From Omphiscola glabra (Eukaryota; Mollusca; Gastropoda; Lymnaeidae), in the NCBI GenBank assembly GCA_964017045.1, contig OZ024807.1, positions 16,171,941 through 16,235,940 of the forward strand: a stretch of DNA of 64,000 nt, written 5' to 3'. The notes beneath the pieces are model-generated. The model saw nothing but the letters and a program-made list of their open reading frames with translations. It did no database searches and had not been told where the DNA came from. The position numbers were made by a program, and so were the translations under genes. Positions 12,535 through 25,796 of the stretch are shown here, piece by piece (within the stretch, counting starts at the first letter, position 1; each line of letters opens with the position of its first letter).

Positions 12535-12855
12535 TTGGTGTCAGAGTTTAATACCCGATACCTTTAAAGTCTTTCAGAATTCAATACTAGATACCTCTAA
12601 TAAAGTATGTCAGTGTTCAATACCGAATACCTTTAAAGACTTTCAGGTTTTAATACCCGATACCTTTAAAGTCTGTCAGAATTCAATACCCGATTCCTTT
12701 CAGGTCTGTCAGGGTTCAATACCAATATCTTTAAGGTCTATCTTTATTTATTACCCGATACCTTTAAAGTCAGTAATTATTCGATACCTAATACCTTTAA
12801 GGTATGTCAAGTCAATACCGATACCTTTAAGGTCTTTCAGAGTTCAATACCGATA
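12535..12855 (+). repeat. Degenerate minisatellite, 30-40 bp units
   Basis: About 9 diverged units with core aatacccgatacctttaaag and gtctgtcag. Unit length varies. Confidence 0.75.
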
Positions 12856-13539
12856 CCCAGGCTGACAGAAATAAAAGAAAAGAAAAGAAGATAAATAACT
12901 TAGTTCTAGTGATGTCTGAGTAGATAATACTCACCGCCCTTTCCTTTGATGAGAACGACAAGGATAACGCCACAGAGTACAATAACAGCATCGACAACAC
13001 AACAACCAACAACAACAGCATTTACATTGCTATTATAGGAATCGGCATCAGCTACTGTGTGAAATGGGACCGAAGAACATTTATATCTCACATGCAACAC
13101 AATTTTACAGACTAAATCTACACTTAGACAGATCATACAGGCAGATACAAATAACACAGTATATATAGACATAGCTATAACTACACACAATACTAGAATC
13201 CGAAAACAAGAAACAACACATAATCAGTCTAAAAATACCCTCACAACACAGAAAATATATAGGGCATCACAGACTTGTGGCTTTTTTCGCAAACATAATT
13301 ACACAAACATTACATTAGAAACACTTTTCAGAATTAAAATACAAAACATAATTCAACAGATAATTTATAGAATATATAATAACATAATAAAAGCACATTT
13401 TAATAAAAGATTTGGGGGGGGGGGGGAAGGGGGGGCGCATTAAAGGTATTTGGAAATATTGATTTGGTCTATTATAATTTGGTGGCGACATTGATTTTAT
13501 TACAATTAAATATAGATAAACAATGTAAATAAAATAAAA

Positions 13540-13692
13540 TTTGACCCTTAAACAGGGGTCGCCTAAGACCATAGGAAAAAAACATATTTATGAAGTAGCC
13601 ACGAACATAAATTTAACGTTGATGGGTCACCGCAACATGAGGAAATATATTAAAGGGTCGCAGCATTAGAAAGCTTGAGAACCACTGATTTA
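13540..13692 (-). mobile_element. hAT-type MITE relic
   Basis: Contains caggggtcgcctaagacc and gggtcgcagcattag and ends gcttgagaaccactg at about 13690, the inverted form of the CAGTGGTTCTCAA terminus. Probably the same family as 11090-11205. It starts about 120 bases past a G-run at 13418-13436. Confidence 0.6.
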
Positions 13693-14295
13693 AAGATACA
13701 AAATTGTACGTACAGATATCGTCCGAAAAATACAACTTTCATAACAATGTATGCGAAGAAACGAAAATCAAAAAGTTAAGAACATAATTTTTAATCATTT
13801 CCGTACATTTATTAATTAACTGTCCATTTTGGAGTTATTTTCTTCATGAAAGAGCTAAAAGACAAACCAACGTTGTAAATGTAAAAAAAAAGTGATTTGA
13901 CGCATTATTTCATCAATATTACAAATACAATACACGAAAATTACATTCAAATAACAGAAATTCTTTTGTATGTATATCTGGAATTAACGCTAACATAATC
14001 AAACTTTAGATCGGATTAGCATTTTAAGAAATGCAGTTGTTCCATTAAACGGGTTAGTGAGCACCAATACATGAATTGTCAGCCTGATAGTCAAGCTATG
14101 AAACAGCGTTTCATTTATGAGTTTCTTTCTCTACAATAAGGAAAGGGTCTCTTAGTCCCTAGACAAATAAACGTGTCTCTTTGCTCCTAGACAAAGATAC
14201 GTGTTTCAGCTTCTAAAGAAATATACTTGTCTCTTAGATCCTCAACAAATATAAGTTTTCTTTTTCTGAAATCTAAAAATAAAAAATTATTCCAG

Positions 14296-14301
14296 TTTAT
14301 T
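14296..14301 (-). promoter_or_regulatory. Candidate polyadenylation signal of the lectin gene
   Basis: tttatt on the plus strand is AATAAA on the minus strand, about 107 bases past the stop codon of the terminal exon. Confidence 0.5.
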
Positions 14302-14407
14302 ACAAAAGCCGTTAAATTATACCGGGTAGAATACTGGTGATAAGATAAGTAAGCATTTATGGAAACTATGCAATAATGGTCAACTTCTAGGACGCACTGC
14401 CAGCCGG

Positions 14408-15567
14408 TTATATGTTATGATGGTTGCCGTGTTGTGCTTTCGTCACAGCCACGTAACCACAAACTTTCAATATGTCCAATGAGAAAAGAAAAATACTCCA
14501 ACAGATCAAGATAGCCACACCTGATAACCCAATCACCTGACTGGATGTCCTCCCGTCCCAATGACTCGATAACTCCCGACTACAGAACGCGGTCATCTTT
14601 CCGTTTTTCGTACCCAACTGACGTCTTAACGGGAACCCGAATAGAATAAGGTCACCAGGGAGGTCCGTGTTGTTGGACATCTTACAACACATACACGGGC
14701 AGATAGATGCTGCCATTTTGAGATTTCGCAGAGTTGTCATGTTTGGAATTTCATATTTCTTTGTGCTTTTAGAAGATGTCGGGAATGAGCTAGTGATCGC
14801 CACTGAAACAGTACTGCTTGTCAAGGTGGTTGCTAGTGTGGTTATCGTAGCGTCTGATGATGTCGAGATAAAGTTGTATGTGGTCGAGGTAGCTTTTTTT
14901 GTTTTCAAGGTGGCTCCTTGTGTGGTCAAGGTAGCCCCTTGTGTGGTCGAGGTAGCTCCTTGTGTGGTCAAGGTAGCCCCTTGTGTGGTCGAGGTAGCTC
15001 CTTGTGTGGTCAAGTTAGCCCCTTGTGTGGTCGAGGTAGCTCCTTGTGTGGTCGAGGTGGCTCCTTGTGTGGTCGAGAAACTTCCTTGTGTGGTCGAGGT
15101 AGCTCTTTGAGTGGTCGATGTAGCCCCTTGTGTGGTCGAGGTAGCTCCTTGTGTGGTCGAGGTGGCTCCTTGTGTTGTCGAGGAACTTCCTTGTGTGGTC
15201 GAAGTGGCTCCATGTGTGGTCGAGGAACTTCCTTGTGTGGCCGAGGTAACCCCTTGTGTGATCAAGGTAGTTCTTTGTGTGATTGAGGTAGCTCCTTGTA
15301 TGCTTGAGGTTTCTCCTTGTGTGGTTGCATCAGCTCCTTGAGTTGTCAAGGTAGCTCCGTGAGATATTGTTGCAGCTTCTTGTGGGGTTGTTGTAGCTGC
15401 TTGTGATGTTGTTGTAGCTGCTTGTGAGGTTGTGGTAGCTCCACGTGTGGTTGTTTCATTTTTCGGTATGGTTGCTGTAACCTCGGGTGTAGTTGTTGTA
15501 GCTTTCTGTGTGGTTGTTGTGGTAATTAAGCAAGCAGTATTGATTGGAGCGTCTGGTTGATACATCT
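14408..15567 (-). CDS. Lectin gene terminal exon: Thr-rich mucin stalk and transmembrane anchor
   Basis: 385 codons from the first Met (15565). About 270 residues are Thr/Ser-rich with a 7-residue repeat (STTQGAT and variants) encoded by a 21-bp minisatellite; dense O-glycosylation is expected. Then follow a small Cys cluster ([10 protein letters not shown]), a linker with [12 protein letters not shown], a hydrophobic span [18 protein letters not shown] suited to a membrane anchor, and a short tail ending [11 protein letters not shown]. The exon starts at 15567 if joined in phase 1 to exon 15 (acceptor TTATTCAG). An alternative acceptor at 15598 (CTTCTACAG) would need an unseen exon. Stop at 14408-14410. 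Confidence 0.8.
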
Positions 15568-18500
15568 CTGAATAATCAGTGGGATCGAAGTGTGGAGGCT
15601 GTAGAAGATTTTAATTTTCAAATAATATTCAGCTTAACATAATAGAATGACATTACAGTGATTGTAAAATGGGTTACAATCGACGGCGAGAAAAACAATT
15701 AACAGAATGCTAGAAAAGGACAAGATTATAATGGCTTAAATATTTTAACAATTACAATTATTCGAAAGTCGGAATAGACACCTTTTTTATAATTTGTTAC
15801 TGTCAGACGTACAAACATTTAGTTTTGCTTTCAAATGTTATTCTTTAGCCATTTAAGTTCTTTCATATGTTTGTGTTTTGTTTGTATCGTCAAACGCTAA
15901 GACTAGATTCACTGACCTGCTAAGGAAATTTGACTTACGTCTTGGCTAACCCAAACCCACCTTAACTAACCAAACCCCCAACCTAAACAAACCTAACACA
16001 ATCTTAACTATTCCACCCCTCTTATAAGTAGCACATCGCCCACCTCAGCTAACCCAGCCTCACCTCAACTAACCCAGCCCCCACCTTAGCTAACCCAACA
16101 ACACGTAAGCTAACTAAATATTAGTATACAGAATACCGATTTTAAAAATAATAGACCGTCAACGCAGTATACAAGGAATTGTGCCCGAAAGACGTTCCGC
16201 GAAGACCCCACATTGCAATGGTTAATGTATATATTTAATGTCACAAAGTCAGTCGTTCTGCATCATCACAATAATACATCATATCAAATACAAAAGCGTT
16301 TTGTGTATGTACTGGATGGCAAAAAGTGGTGACGCCCCGTTTTATGATTACGTTTTTAAGGAAACTAGTTTTTACGACACTGTGTTTAAGGAAATTAGTT
16401 TTTACGACACTGTGTTTAAGGAAATTAGTTTTTACGACACTGTGTTTAAGGAAATTAGTTTTTACGACACTGTGTTTAAGGAAATTAGTTTTTACGACAC
16501 TGTGTTTAAGGAAATTAGTTTTTACGACACTGTGTTTAAGGAAATTAGTTTTTACGACACTGTGTTTAAGGAAATTAGTTTTTACGACATGCTTTTAAAG
16601 AAAATTATTTTTTATGATACTGTTTTTAAGGAAACTAGTTTTTGCGACACTGTCTTTAAGGAAATTAGTTTTTACTACACTGCCTTTAAGGAAGTGAGTT
16701 TTTACGAAATTAGATTTAATGACAACTTCTTTAAAGGAAATTAAGTTTTACGACACTGTTTTTAAGGAAATTATGTTTTACGACATTGTCTTTAAGGATA
16801 TTCGGTTTTATGAAACAGCCTTTAAGGAAATTAGGTTTTACGACACTGTCTTTAAGGAAATTAGGGTTTACTACATATTTCAAGTGATTTTTTGCGTCTC
16901 AGAAATACTTTTCATGTCTTTCGTTTCAATTGTTCTAGCTTAAAAACGTGTTAAATTATTTCGAATTTTTATACACTTGTTGAAAATGAATATATACAAT
17001 GTAATTTTTAAAAAAATGTTTATTTATTCATTTCAATAACATAATAATTATATCTTATTGTGTCATTTACCGCCAAGGGCGGGTTCTGCAGTACACCCAG
17101 CTGGTGACAAAACTCGGCATCAGCGCACTGGGTGTAGGCCTCACGTATGTCGGTTGTGTTCCAAAAAGAAAGGTGGTAGTTCCCGGTTGAATATTGCTTG
17201 GAACAGCTGCGGTATGTTCGTCCGTTATCTGTTTAAGATATGAGTTACATATAAATAAGAGAATCTAAATCGCTGACTTCATACATTGAATATACTGTAA
17301 CAAGTTGAACGGCTGTATGATGATAATAATATTATCAAGCGCAACGTCTTTGAGCTAAAATGTACAGTGCATTACACTATGATGTTTTATAATCAATTAT
17401 TAATGAAAGTTATCAGCACCTTGTACTAATTTACCCCACCCCCACACACATATTTGTGTTGAAACATGTATGATTGCGTTCGAGAAAATAAATTTTAAAA
17501 AAATAATTATTATTATTACAAATTTAAAAAATAAATAAATCTATTATGTAAATCACAGGGTGACTACGTTAGTTTGTTTGTTTGTAAACTGGAAGATTGA
17601 TCTCATGAAAACCAAGCAATGGATATGAATCGAATTTGACTTGGTCATTCCTCCTAACCCACTGAGGGTTACTGGAAAGTGTGGTCATCATCTCAAAATA
17701 CTAAAAGATGTTTTAAAAAAAAAAACACTTAAAATGTAAATGCTCAAGCGTAAACTGGCTACGATCGACGTTCAAGTTATTTGGTGTAATGATCATCAAT
17801 TAGACTTTATGCGGTTTCTTTCACTGTTACACATCTAATTTAAAGTAAGCTGATACGTCTTTTTTTTAAATTTTGATTTTTTATTTATTTTGTAGAAAAC
17901 ATTTTTTTAAAAAAGCTTTATAAAACGTACTAAGTTCAGTGTGCTTAAAAAAAATATTTGAATTTTTTTTTTTTTTTAAAGTTTGTCCGTTTCAAATATA
18001 CGTTTCAAATTTACGGAAATACGCTTTGTAACATTTAAAAACACTACCTTTCAATGCGTTATATAAGGAGGGTTCAACATAATATTAGAATTATAACATA
18101 GTTTAGGGGCGTGCCTAAAGAGTGCTTGGGAGTAACTAGTGATTCATCGTCCTGGAGGTTATTTTAATACATTAAAAAATGCATACAATCTTACAATGTA
18201 TCTCCCCTAGGAGAATCTGATCACACAAGTTATCTCTCCTAGGAGAATCTGATCACACAAATTATCTCCCCTAGGAGAATCCGATAACACAAGTTATCTC
18301 CGCTAGGAGAATCCGATAACACAAGTTATCTCCGCTTGGAGAATCTGATCACACAAGTTATCTCCACAGGAGAATCTTATCACACAAGTTATCTCCACTA
18401 GGAGAATCTGATCACACAAGTTATCTCCACTAGGAGAATCTGGTCACACAATCATACGCGCAACGCCGTGCTAAAACCAAGTTCTAAAAAAAAAAAAAAA

Positions 18501-21500
18501 AAAAAAAACTCTCGAAATGTGGTCAGATGAGGCTGCTTATAAAAAACAGATGCACTTACGAACAACGTCAGTTAGTAGAAAATGTTATGGTTAGATCAAA
18601 TAATCCCCCCACCAACAAAAAAAAAATTATTAAAAAAAATTAAAAAATCAATGTTGTGAGAAACAATGAAAAAACTATTCGATGTGTAAATATTATTCAC
18701 CAATGAGTAAATTATTAATTTTTAATTACTTGTACGCTTTAAAGAATGATAATGTAAATCTCTTAATAAAATTTTAAATTTTCATCCACGTATCTTTTCC
18801 GAATAATATTACCCACTACATACATGAGAAAATAAGGATGTTTGTACCAAATACGTTTCAACGTGGATTAATGAATCTTGATCAAACTTTGGATACGTAG
18901 TTATAAAACTTTATTATCACCAAGGAAATGTGAACGGAGCTTGAATTATTTTTTTAAAATCCCTTTCAGGGATGGGGGCTAAAATGTCCTTTATTTTTCT
19001 TGTATGAGCTACATAAATACAATTTAATACAAAATCTAGATTACAGTTGGTACAAATGCACTTGACAATTCATATCACAAAATATTCACCACTGACCGGC
19101 CCATGAACACTAATTCTATTTTTCTTAAATACCACTTGCAATTTTGTAACACATTTTAATTGGTACAATTTTTTAAAGTTTAACTTTACACTATATCTGA
19201 AGAAAATATATAGGGCTTCTATAATAGTGATCGTTAAACGTCACCTTGTTTTTAAGTTGTATTTTTAAAACAATTTATAATTTCATGTACCCTTATGATT
19301 GTTTTTACATGTTTGATCAAATTTCTTTCTAATTTTCTTTTTTTTTTTAAAACAGTCCTTGACTTTTGTCTTTTAATGCCAAAATGCGAATTAAAAGATT
19401 TTAATTTAGAGAAATGTTTATCGACATGTAAAAATTGGACATAATCTACATGCGGCCCCCCCCCCCCAATAGCTTTACATTTGTCAATGTGGCCCTTCGC
19501 ACAAAACTTTTGCCCACCCCTGATCTAGTTGACAAAGCCGGGTACATTGTCTAGTTGACAAGCCGGGTACATTGTCTAGTTGACAAAGCCGGGTACATTG
19601 TCTAGTTGACAAAGCCGGGAACATTGTCTAGTGGACAAAGCCGGGTACATTGTCTAGTGGACAAAGCCGGGTACATTGTCTAGTTGACAAAGCCGGGTAC
19701 ATTGTCTAGTGGACAAAGCCGGGTACATTGTCTAGTTGACAAAGCCGGGTACATTGTCTAGTGGACAAAGCCGGGTACATTGTCTAGTGCACAAAGCCGG
19801 GTACATTGTCTAGTGGACAAAGCCGGGTACATTGTCTAGTTAACAAAGCTGGGTACATTGTCTAGTTGACAAAGCCGGGTACATTGTCTAGTTGACAATG
19901 CCAGGGACATTGTCTAGTTAACAAAGCCGGGTACATTGTTTAGTTGACAATGCCAGGGACATTGTCTAGTTGACAAAGCCGGGTACATTGTCTAGTTGAC
20001 AATGCCAGGGACATTGTCTAGTTAATAATAAAATTAAACCCTTTCATAATAAATCATACATGAAGATTTTTGGTTATTTACCTGTTACACTGTCGCAGTT
20101 GAAATCCTTGAAATCACTTGTGTTTGATGAGGTGACGACACGGACAATTTGCTCGTCTTGCTGGACCTCGAAGTCGTACCTATCAGACTGTGTCCTGTTG
20201 GGGAGTATCTGCGTCACACACGTGCCACTGAGACCCAGGACAACTTTAATGGCCTGGAAAGGTTTCCCCTGGTCGCTTTCCATCACATACAACGTGTCGG
20301 TCAGTAGTGGGATGTCCAGAACGTCTCCTTGGTTCATTGTTACTTGTGGAGACAGGCGGACATCTTGGCTTGTGATCTAAGTTAGTAAATGTTGGATAAA
20401 GAATATGGTATTTTTTTTTAAATACGTTTAAAAACTGTCGAAATGAGTCAAGTATTTTTGCTCGAACATTCAAGGAGTCATACAATAATAAAAATAATAT
20501 GGCCTTTAGAATTATAACATTTAAAATGTAAATCACATGCGAATACAGTTTAAAAAATTAGTTGTTTAAATTACCAACTATTCTGGAGAAAAGTTTCTAA
20601 AATATGCAGTCGATCTCATTAAAAAATGTGGTGGTTTTTTAAGCTTTAATTTGTTCAATACAAACTTTCAGACGCAAGAACCAACTAAATACCATGAAAC
20701 GTTTGATCGTTTCAATGGACATGTCGCTAACCAAAGCTATCGAACTAACACAAGTAGTAGAATGTAAACAATCGGGTCACCGACTGTTGTAATTTGGTTC
20801 TTAATCTTTCGAGATTACATGAATCTCTGTTGGATTAAGTTCTTTATTTTTTAAATAATTTAGATATAGTTTTGATCTCATATATTTTGAGGCACCCTGG
20901 TAAATCTTTAAAAAAATGTTCACAAAAGATTTAATTAAAGTCTAGCTCCACTCCTCATACGTATATCAGGGGGTATCAATCATGGATATTTCTTCCTCTA
21001 ATTGGTCATGAAAGGCTTCTTGCCATTTAAAAAACAGCCGGCAGTTAGGGTGTTTTAGGCCTTCCCCCATCTCTCATTTCTCTTCCTCCCCCCCCCCCAT
21101 GTCGACGCTCATGATCACGACCATCTTTTTAAAATTGTTTTAAAATAATTCAAAATGTTAATTTTAGACAAATTTATAAAGTTGTCGGTGTAATGAAAAA
21201 ATTAAAAAGTTGTCTTCATCTCAATATAATGACCACATCGCACGCTGTCCTTGTCATTGGAAGTAACCTTAGCAGTTATTTTACAGTTGTCGTAATTTAA
21301 TCAGGACACATGGATATGCAAGTCAAGAGGTATATTCATATTTGAAAAAAATTCATTTTTTCTCATGTAATGTTCTAACTGACCTTTATAATATTCTAAC
21401 TGACCTTTATAATGTTCTAACTGACCTTTATAATGTTCTAACTGACCTTTATGATGTTCCAGCTGACCTTTGTAATGTTCTAACTGACCTTTATAATGTT

Positions 21501-24500
21501 CTAACTGACCTTTATAATGTTCAAACTGACCTTTATAGTGTTCTAACTGACCTTTATTTGAGTCGCATTGTACAGAGCCAGAACTTTCATCAGGACTAAA
21601 TTTGCTGACGTCGATGTCGTCTGGTATGCTGACGTTGTTGTAGTTGACCTCTGAGATATGAACAAACCTCCACCATTGCCGCCTGACTGTATTGGAGATG
21701 ATGCTGAGGATACTAATATTGGCCCTGATAATAAAGACGTTGAATTTTGAGATAGCTTTGCTATCAAACTGGCCAGATCCGTTGACAGGAGCGGTGGCCT
21801 AGAGCCTTGGATCACGTGACGAGACGACGAGACTTCAGCGGGCAGGACCATGTCCAGAGTGTGGGAATAACTGCCAGCCTGGAAACATTGACCATGGTTA
21901 AAATGCGCTGACCCTACTTTCCGTGCTGGGATTTGAATTTCCATTAAAAGAATTAATAATATAATTAGGACCTTAGTTATCTTAAATGCTTAACAAAAAA
22001 TGTGAGTTATGACATGTGTTTCTTTTCAAATTTGTACTGATATATTTATTGTTACTTTAATTTCCTCAACTTTTGCTCGTTGTTAGAGTCATTTTTAATC
22101 TAATTCACATGTTTATTTGATATTGTTGTATAATTTGAAATATATACCTCAAATTATATCTAGTGTTGTATATTTTACCATTCGTCTGCTTTATTTAATT
22201 GACATATATATTGTTATACTAACAATTCCTCTAGTCCCAGCAAACACAGCGATACTTTTACTTGCATACACATAAACCCCACTCATGTCTTGGGGTGCTT
22301 CTAGCTGAATCGTTTGAGACGCCCCCAAACATCTCGTGATGAACCGCTGGCTGTAACATGGGCAAGAGATAGTTGCATTTCAGTGGACTACATGACTAAT
22401 TTAATTCGGTCCCTATCAATTTAAATAACCACTTGGAACAGGCTGGTCCTCACATTCTAGGCGAGTGGATCAGACTTTATTTAATTAGAACCAAGCCGTA
22501 ATATGCGGCATTTGGAAGAAAATTGGCGTAATATTAACATTCAGCTGTCTCTGCAAGCAGAGGTTCTCATGTTTTAGTTTTATTGGCTGAAATAGAACCC
22601 GGGACACCGTATGATGAATTCCATGAATATTTAGACATTTGTTATAAATAAAGTGCTGTGCAAGTGAATTGATGCTACATATTTTTTCATGCTAAAATCT
22701 TGTTCATTTTAGTGTGGTTTATTTTTGCAATAATTTTACCGTTCATGAACCAATTAAATTTGCGTAAAGTTTTCCTCATGTATCATAAACATCCCGTTGT
22801 CTGCTATATAAATGTACAATCCTATTACAAATAGTTGCCTTATGTCTCAACATCTATCAAATCGCTGCCATAAAAATTATATAAATGCAATACAATTAAT
22901 ACAGACAACCAAAAGAAAAATGTCGACATACCTTTCTAAAGGAAAGCCAAAATTATACAAGTTCGCAAGCACAAGTGCATTTGGCATCATGATTGTGATG
23001 TCTGTGTTATCGTGCCATGCAGTCACAGTTATCTGCAATAATCGGGACGTAGCGGCTACATTATTTTATATATCAATATACAATAATCATCGAATTGTAA
23101 CTAATGACAATATGGACCCCTATAGTCATAATCAATAGATAAGACTTGTTGTTTTTTTTTCTCCAGTTTTTGATCGTTGTTATGAGATTTGTTATAATGT
23201 GTCTTACCCTAATATTACTTAAACGTGGAGCTAAAGTGTCCACTTCCACATACGATTTTTTTTTTGTCTACGTCAGGGGTGGGCGAACTTTTTGTGCGGA
23301 GGGCCGCTTTAATAAAGGTAAAGCTGGGGGGCTGCATGTATATTATGTCCAATTTTTAAATGTCGATAAACATTTCTTTATATTAAAATCGGTAATTTCG
23401 CATTTTATTTTTAAAAAATACAAAATTTGAACGAAATTTGATCCAAAATGTTTTAAAAATCATAAAGGTACATGCAATTTAGTAAAATTCAACAAAGTAA
23501 CTTAAAAACAAATTAGCTTTTTTAAATTTCTAAATGCCTTCGAGGGCCGCATAATATCAGTTGCCGGGCTGTAGTTTTCCCACCTGGTTTTCCCCTGGTT
23601 TACACCGATTAAATTTGTAGCGCGAAGCTTTTTACCCATCCCTCCATTGATTGGGAAAAGTTTGTTTACTTTCGAATACGTCCTAATTTGATCTAAAGAA
23701 TGCTATCGGGTGATGCACTATTGCAACATTCTCCCTATAAATAAATCTAGCCGGGAGAGTGATTTGGCTAACTGTCGTTGACATGTACGAGACGTATATT
23801 TTTAACAAGGTTGTACTCTATGTGTGAGTATACATTAATATTTGTATCTAACTAGAATTGCACTTTTTCACTTGCTGTGCTGTAATTTAATATCGTTTTT
23901 ATTTATGTATATGTGATACATATTGTTTGTATTTTTAAATAAATCTAAAGAAAACAAAAATGAATATTGTTATTAACGCTACGTTTGATATCGGTTTCCT
24001 TCGTATACTTATTTTCATTCCTTTGTTACTTATTTTTGAATACACGAGCAGAATCTTAACGCAGAGTAAACTTTGAAAACCATGCAAAAGTAGGTAACAT
24101 TGCAAGGGGAAACATTTCGATCACTCAATACAACGAAGACAACATAGTTACGACTCTCGTCTTTACCGCTAACACTGAAGTGGGGCCTGTTTATTTTAAG
24201 AACAGTACAAGTTCTGAAACAGTGACGTCTGAAGGGGTGTGTGCTGAGGGGGGCGGGGGTCCCGTGGCAGCTGCCTTTTTTCCTTTATATAGTGGGGCAG
24301 CATCTTCTTTCCTTTACATAGAGATGTGGCATTTTCTTTCCTTTGTATAGAGATGCGGCATTTTCTTTCCTTTACATAGAGATGCGGCATTTTCTTTCCT
24401 TTATATAGATATGCGGCATTTTCTTTCCTTTACATAGAGATGCGGCATTTTCTTTCCTTTGTATAGTGATGCGGCATTTTCTTTCCTTTACATAGAGATG

Positions 24501-25764
24501 CGGCATTTTCTTTCCTTTGTATAGTGGGCGTCATTTTCTTTCCATCAAAGAGGTTTTCGTGGAAGTGACGCAAAAATCTGTGTCCTAAATTAAACTTAGC
24601 TGCGCTACTGAGCAGAAATATTCCAAATATGGAAGTAAGCGATGCAATGAGAACTATATTTTAAGACAAATGTAATTCTAATTACATTATTTTAAAGTTT
24701 AAACTATAACTCCCCCACCAGAAAAAAAATTATTAGTAGTAATTTAAAAAAAAATTTTAATGAAATAAAAAATAAAATAAAATAATTACATAAATGACCA
24801 ACTTTTTCTTCAACAAAACAACGTTCAAATGTGATGTTACAATTCTTTTACCAAATTTACAAGGCCTGGTATCCAATAGGTCAAGACGAAATAACTCTGT
24901 TTGTAATATTTACTTGGATAGATGAGAGTACTGCCGGCGCCACCACTGCCCCTGAGATACAGAACAACCGTGACGTAGTGGGTCGTTTTCAAAGAGGAAG
25001 CATATCCCGTAGATACTGATGTGGTATCTGAAACACAATGATCTTCTTTTATAAACATTATAATCAGGCTTGCCAACTCAATATATATATTATTTATATT
25101 ATTATATAAAATATATATTTAACAACAAATATACTAAGTCATTACAATTTTTAACGACAATGAAAACATGTTGACGCACAAGTAGAAAAATAATAGAGTT
25201 GAAATTATCAAGCTAAACGCAGATCAAATATCTTTTACAACTATATCTCTATGGCAGTATGTCGATATGAAGCATAAGCCTAACTTATATATCAGGTTAG
25301 TTTATCCTATGATATTCTCATGTCCTGAATTTCTCATGATTAAGATCTTGCAGGTTGAACGCACGCGAGAATAAATCAAAAACTTTGAGATGTCCCGTTT
25401 TGTGTCGCTTTAAACAATTTATTTTTTGTTAAATTTCTCATTTTGTAAAGGAAATTCCAAAGTTCTTGCAGACTTCTGCGGGAAATTCCTTTTAGCTCAA
25501 AATGTTATAAGCCATTAGTAAATTTATGGACCATGGGGAATTCTGGTTGCAATGATCTCGCAGTTTGTTTTAACTTGTTATATAACTTAGTATCATGTTC
25601 TGACACATTCTTTCTTCATTGATTCATTTCATATGATTTTATTCTCATCGTTTAAAGTGTTTTTTTTACTGTGAAATGTACAGAAATCAACATAATTTCA
25701 AAACATTATTACTCATATCATATAATAATGCTGAAATGTTTAGTAAAAATCTAACGCTCGGAGG

Positions 25765-25796
<32 letters not shown>

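Noticed and set aside
14918..15341. Cys/Gly-rich plus-strand repeat frames
   Set aside because: Antisense of the mucin repeat in the lectin terminal exon.
16238..16744. 168-codon frame with a 10-residue repeat
   Set aside because: Created by a 30-bp minisatellite; no start context or gene signal.
18190..18453. CRISPR-like direct repeats
   Set aside because: Head-to-tail repeats without unique spacers in a eukaryotic intron; this is a minisatellite.
22812..23138. 108-codon plus-strand frame
   Set aside because: Covers lectin exon 13 on the other strand; no homology or splice support.
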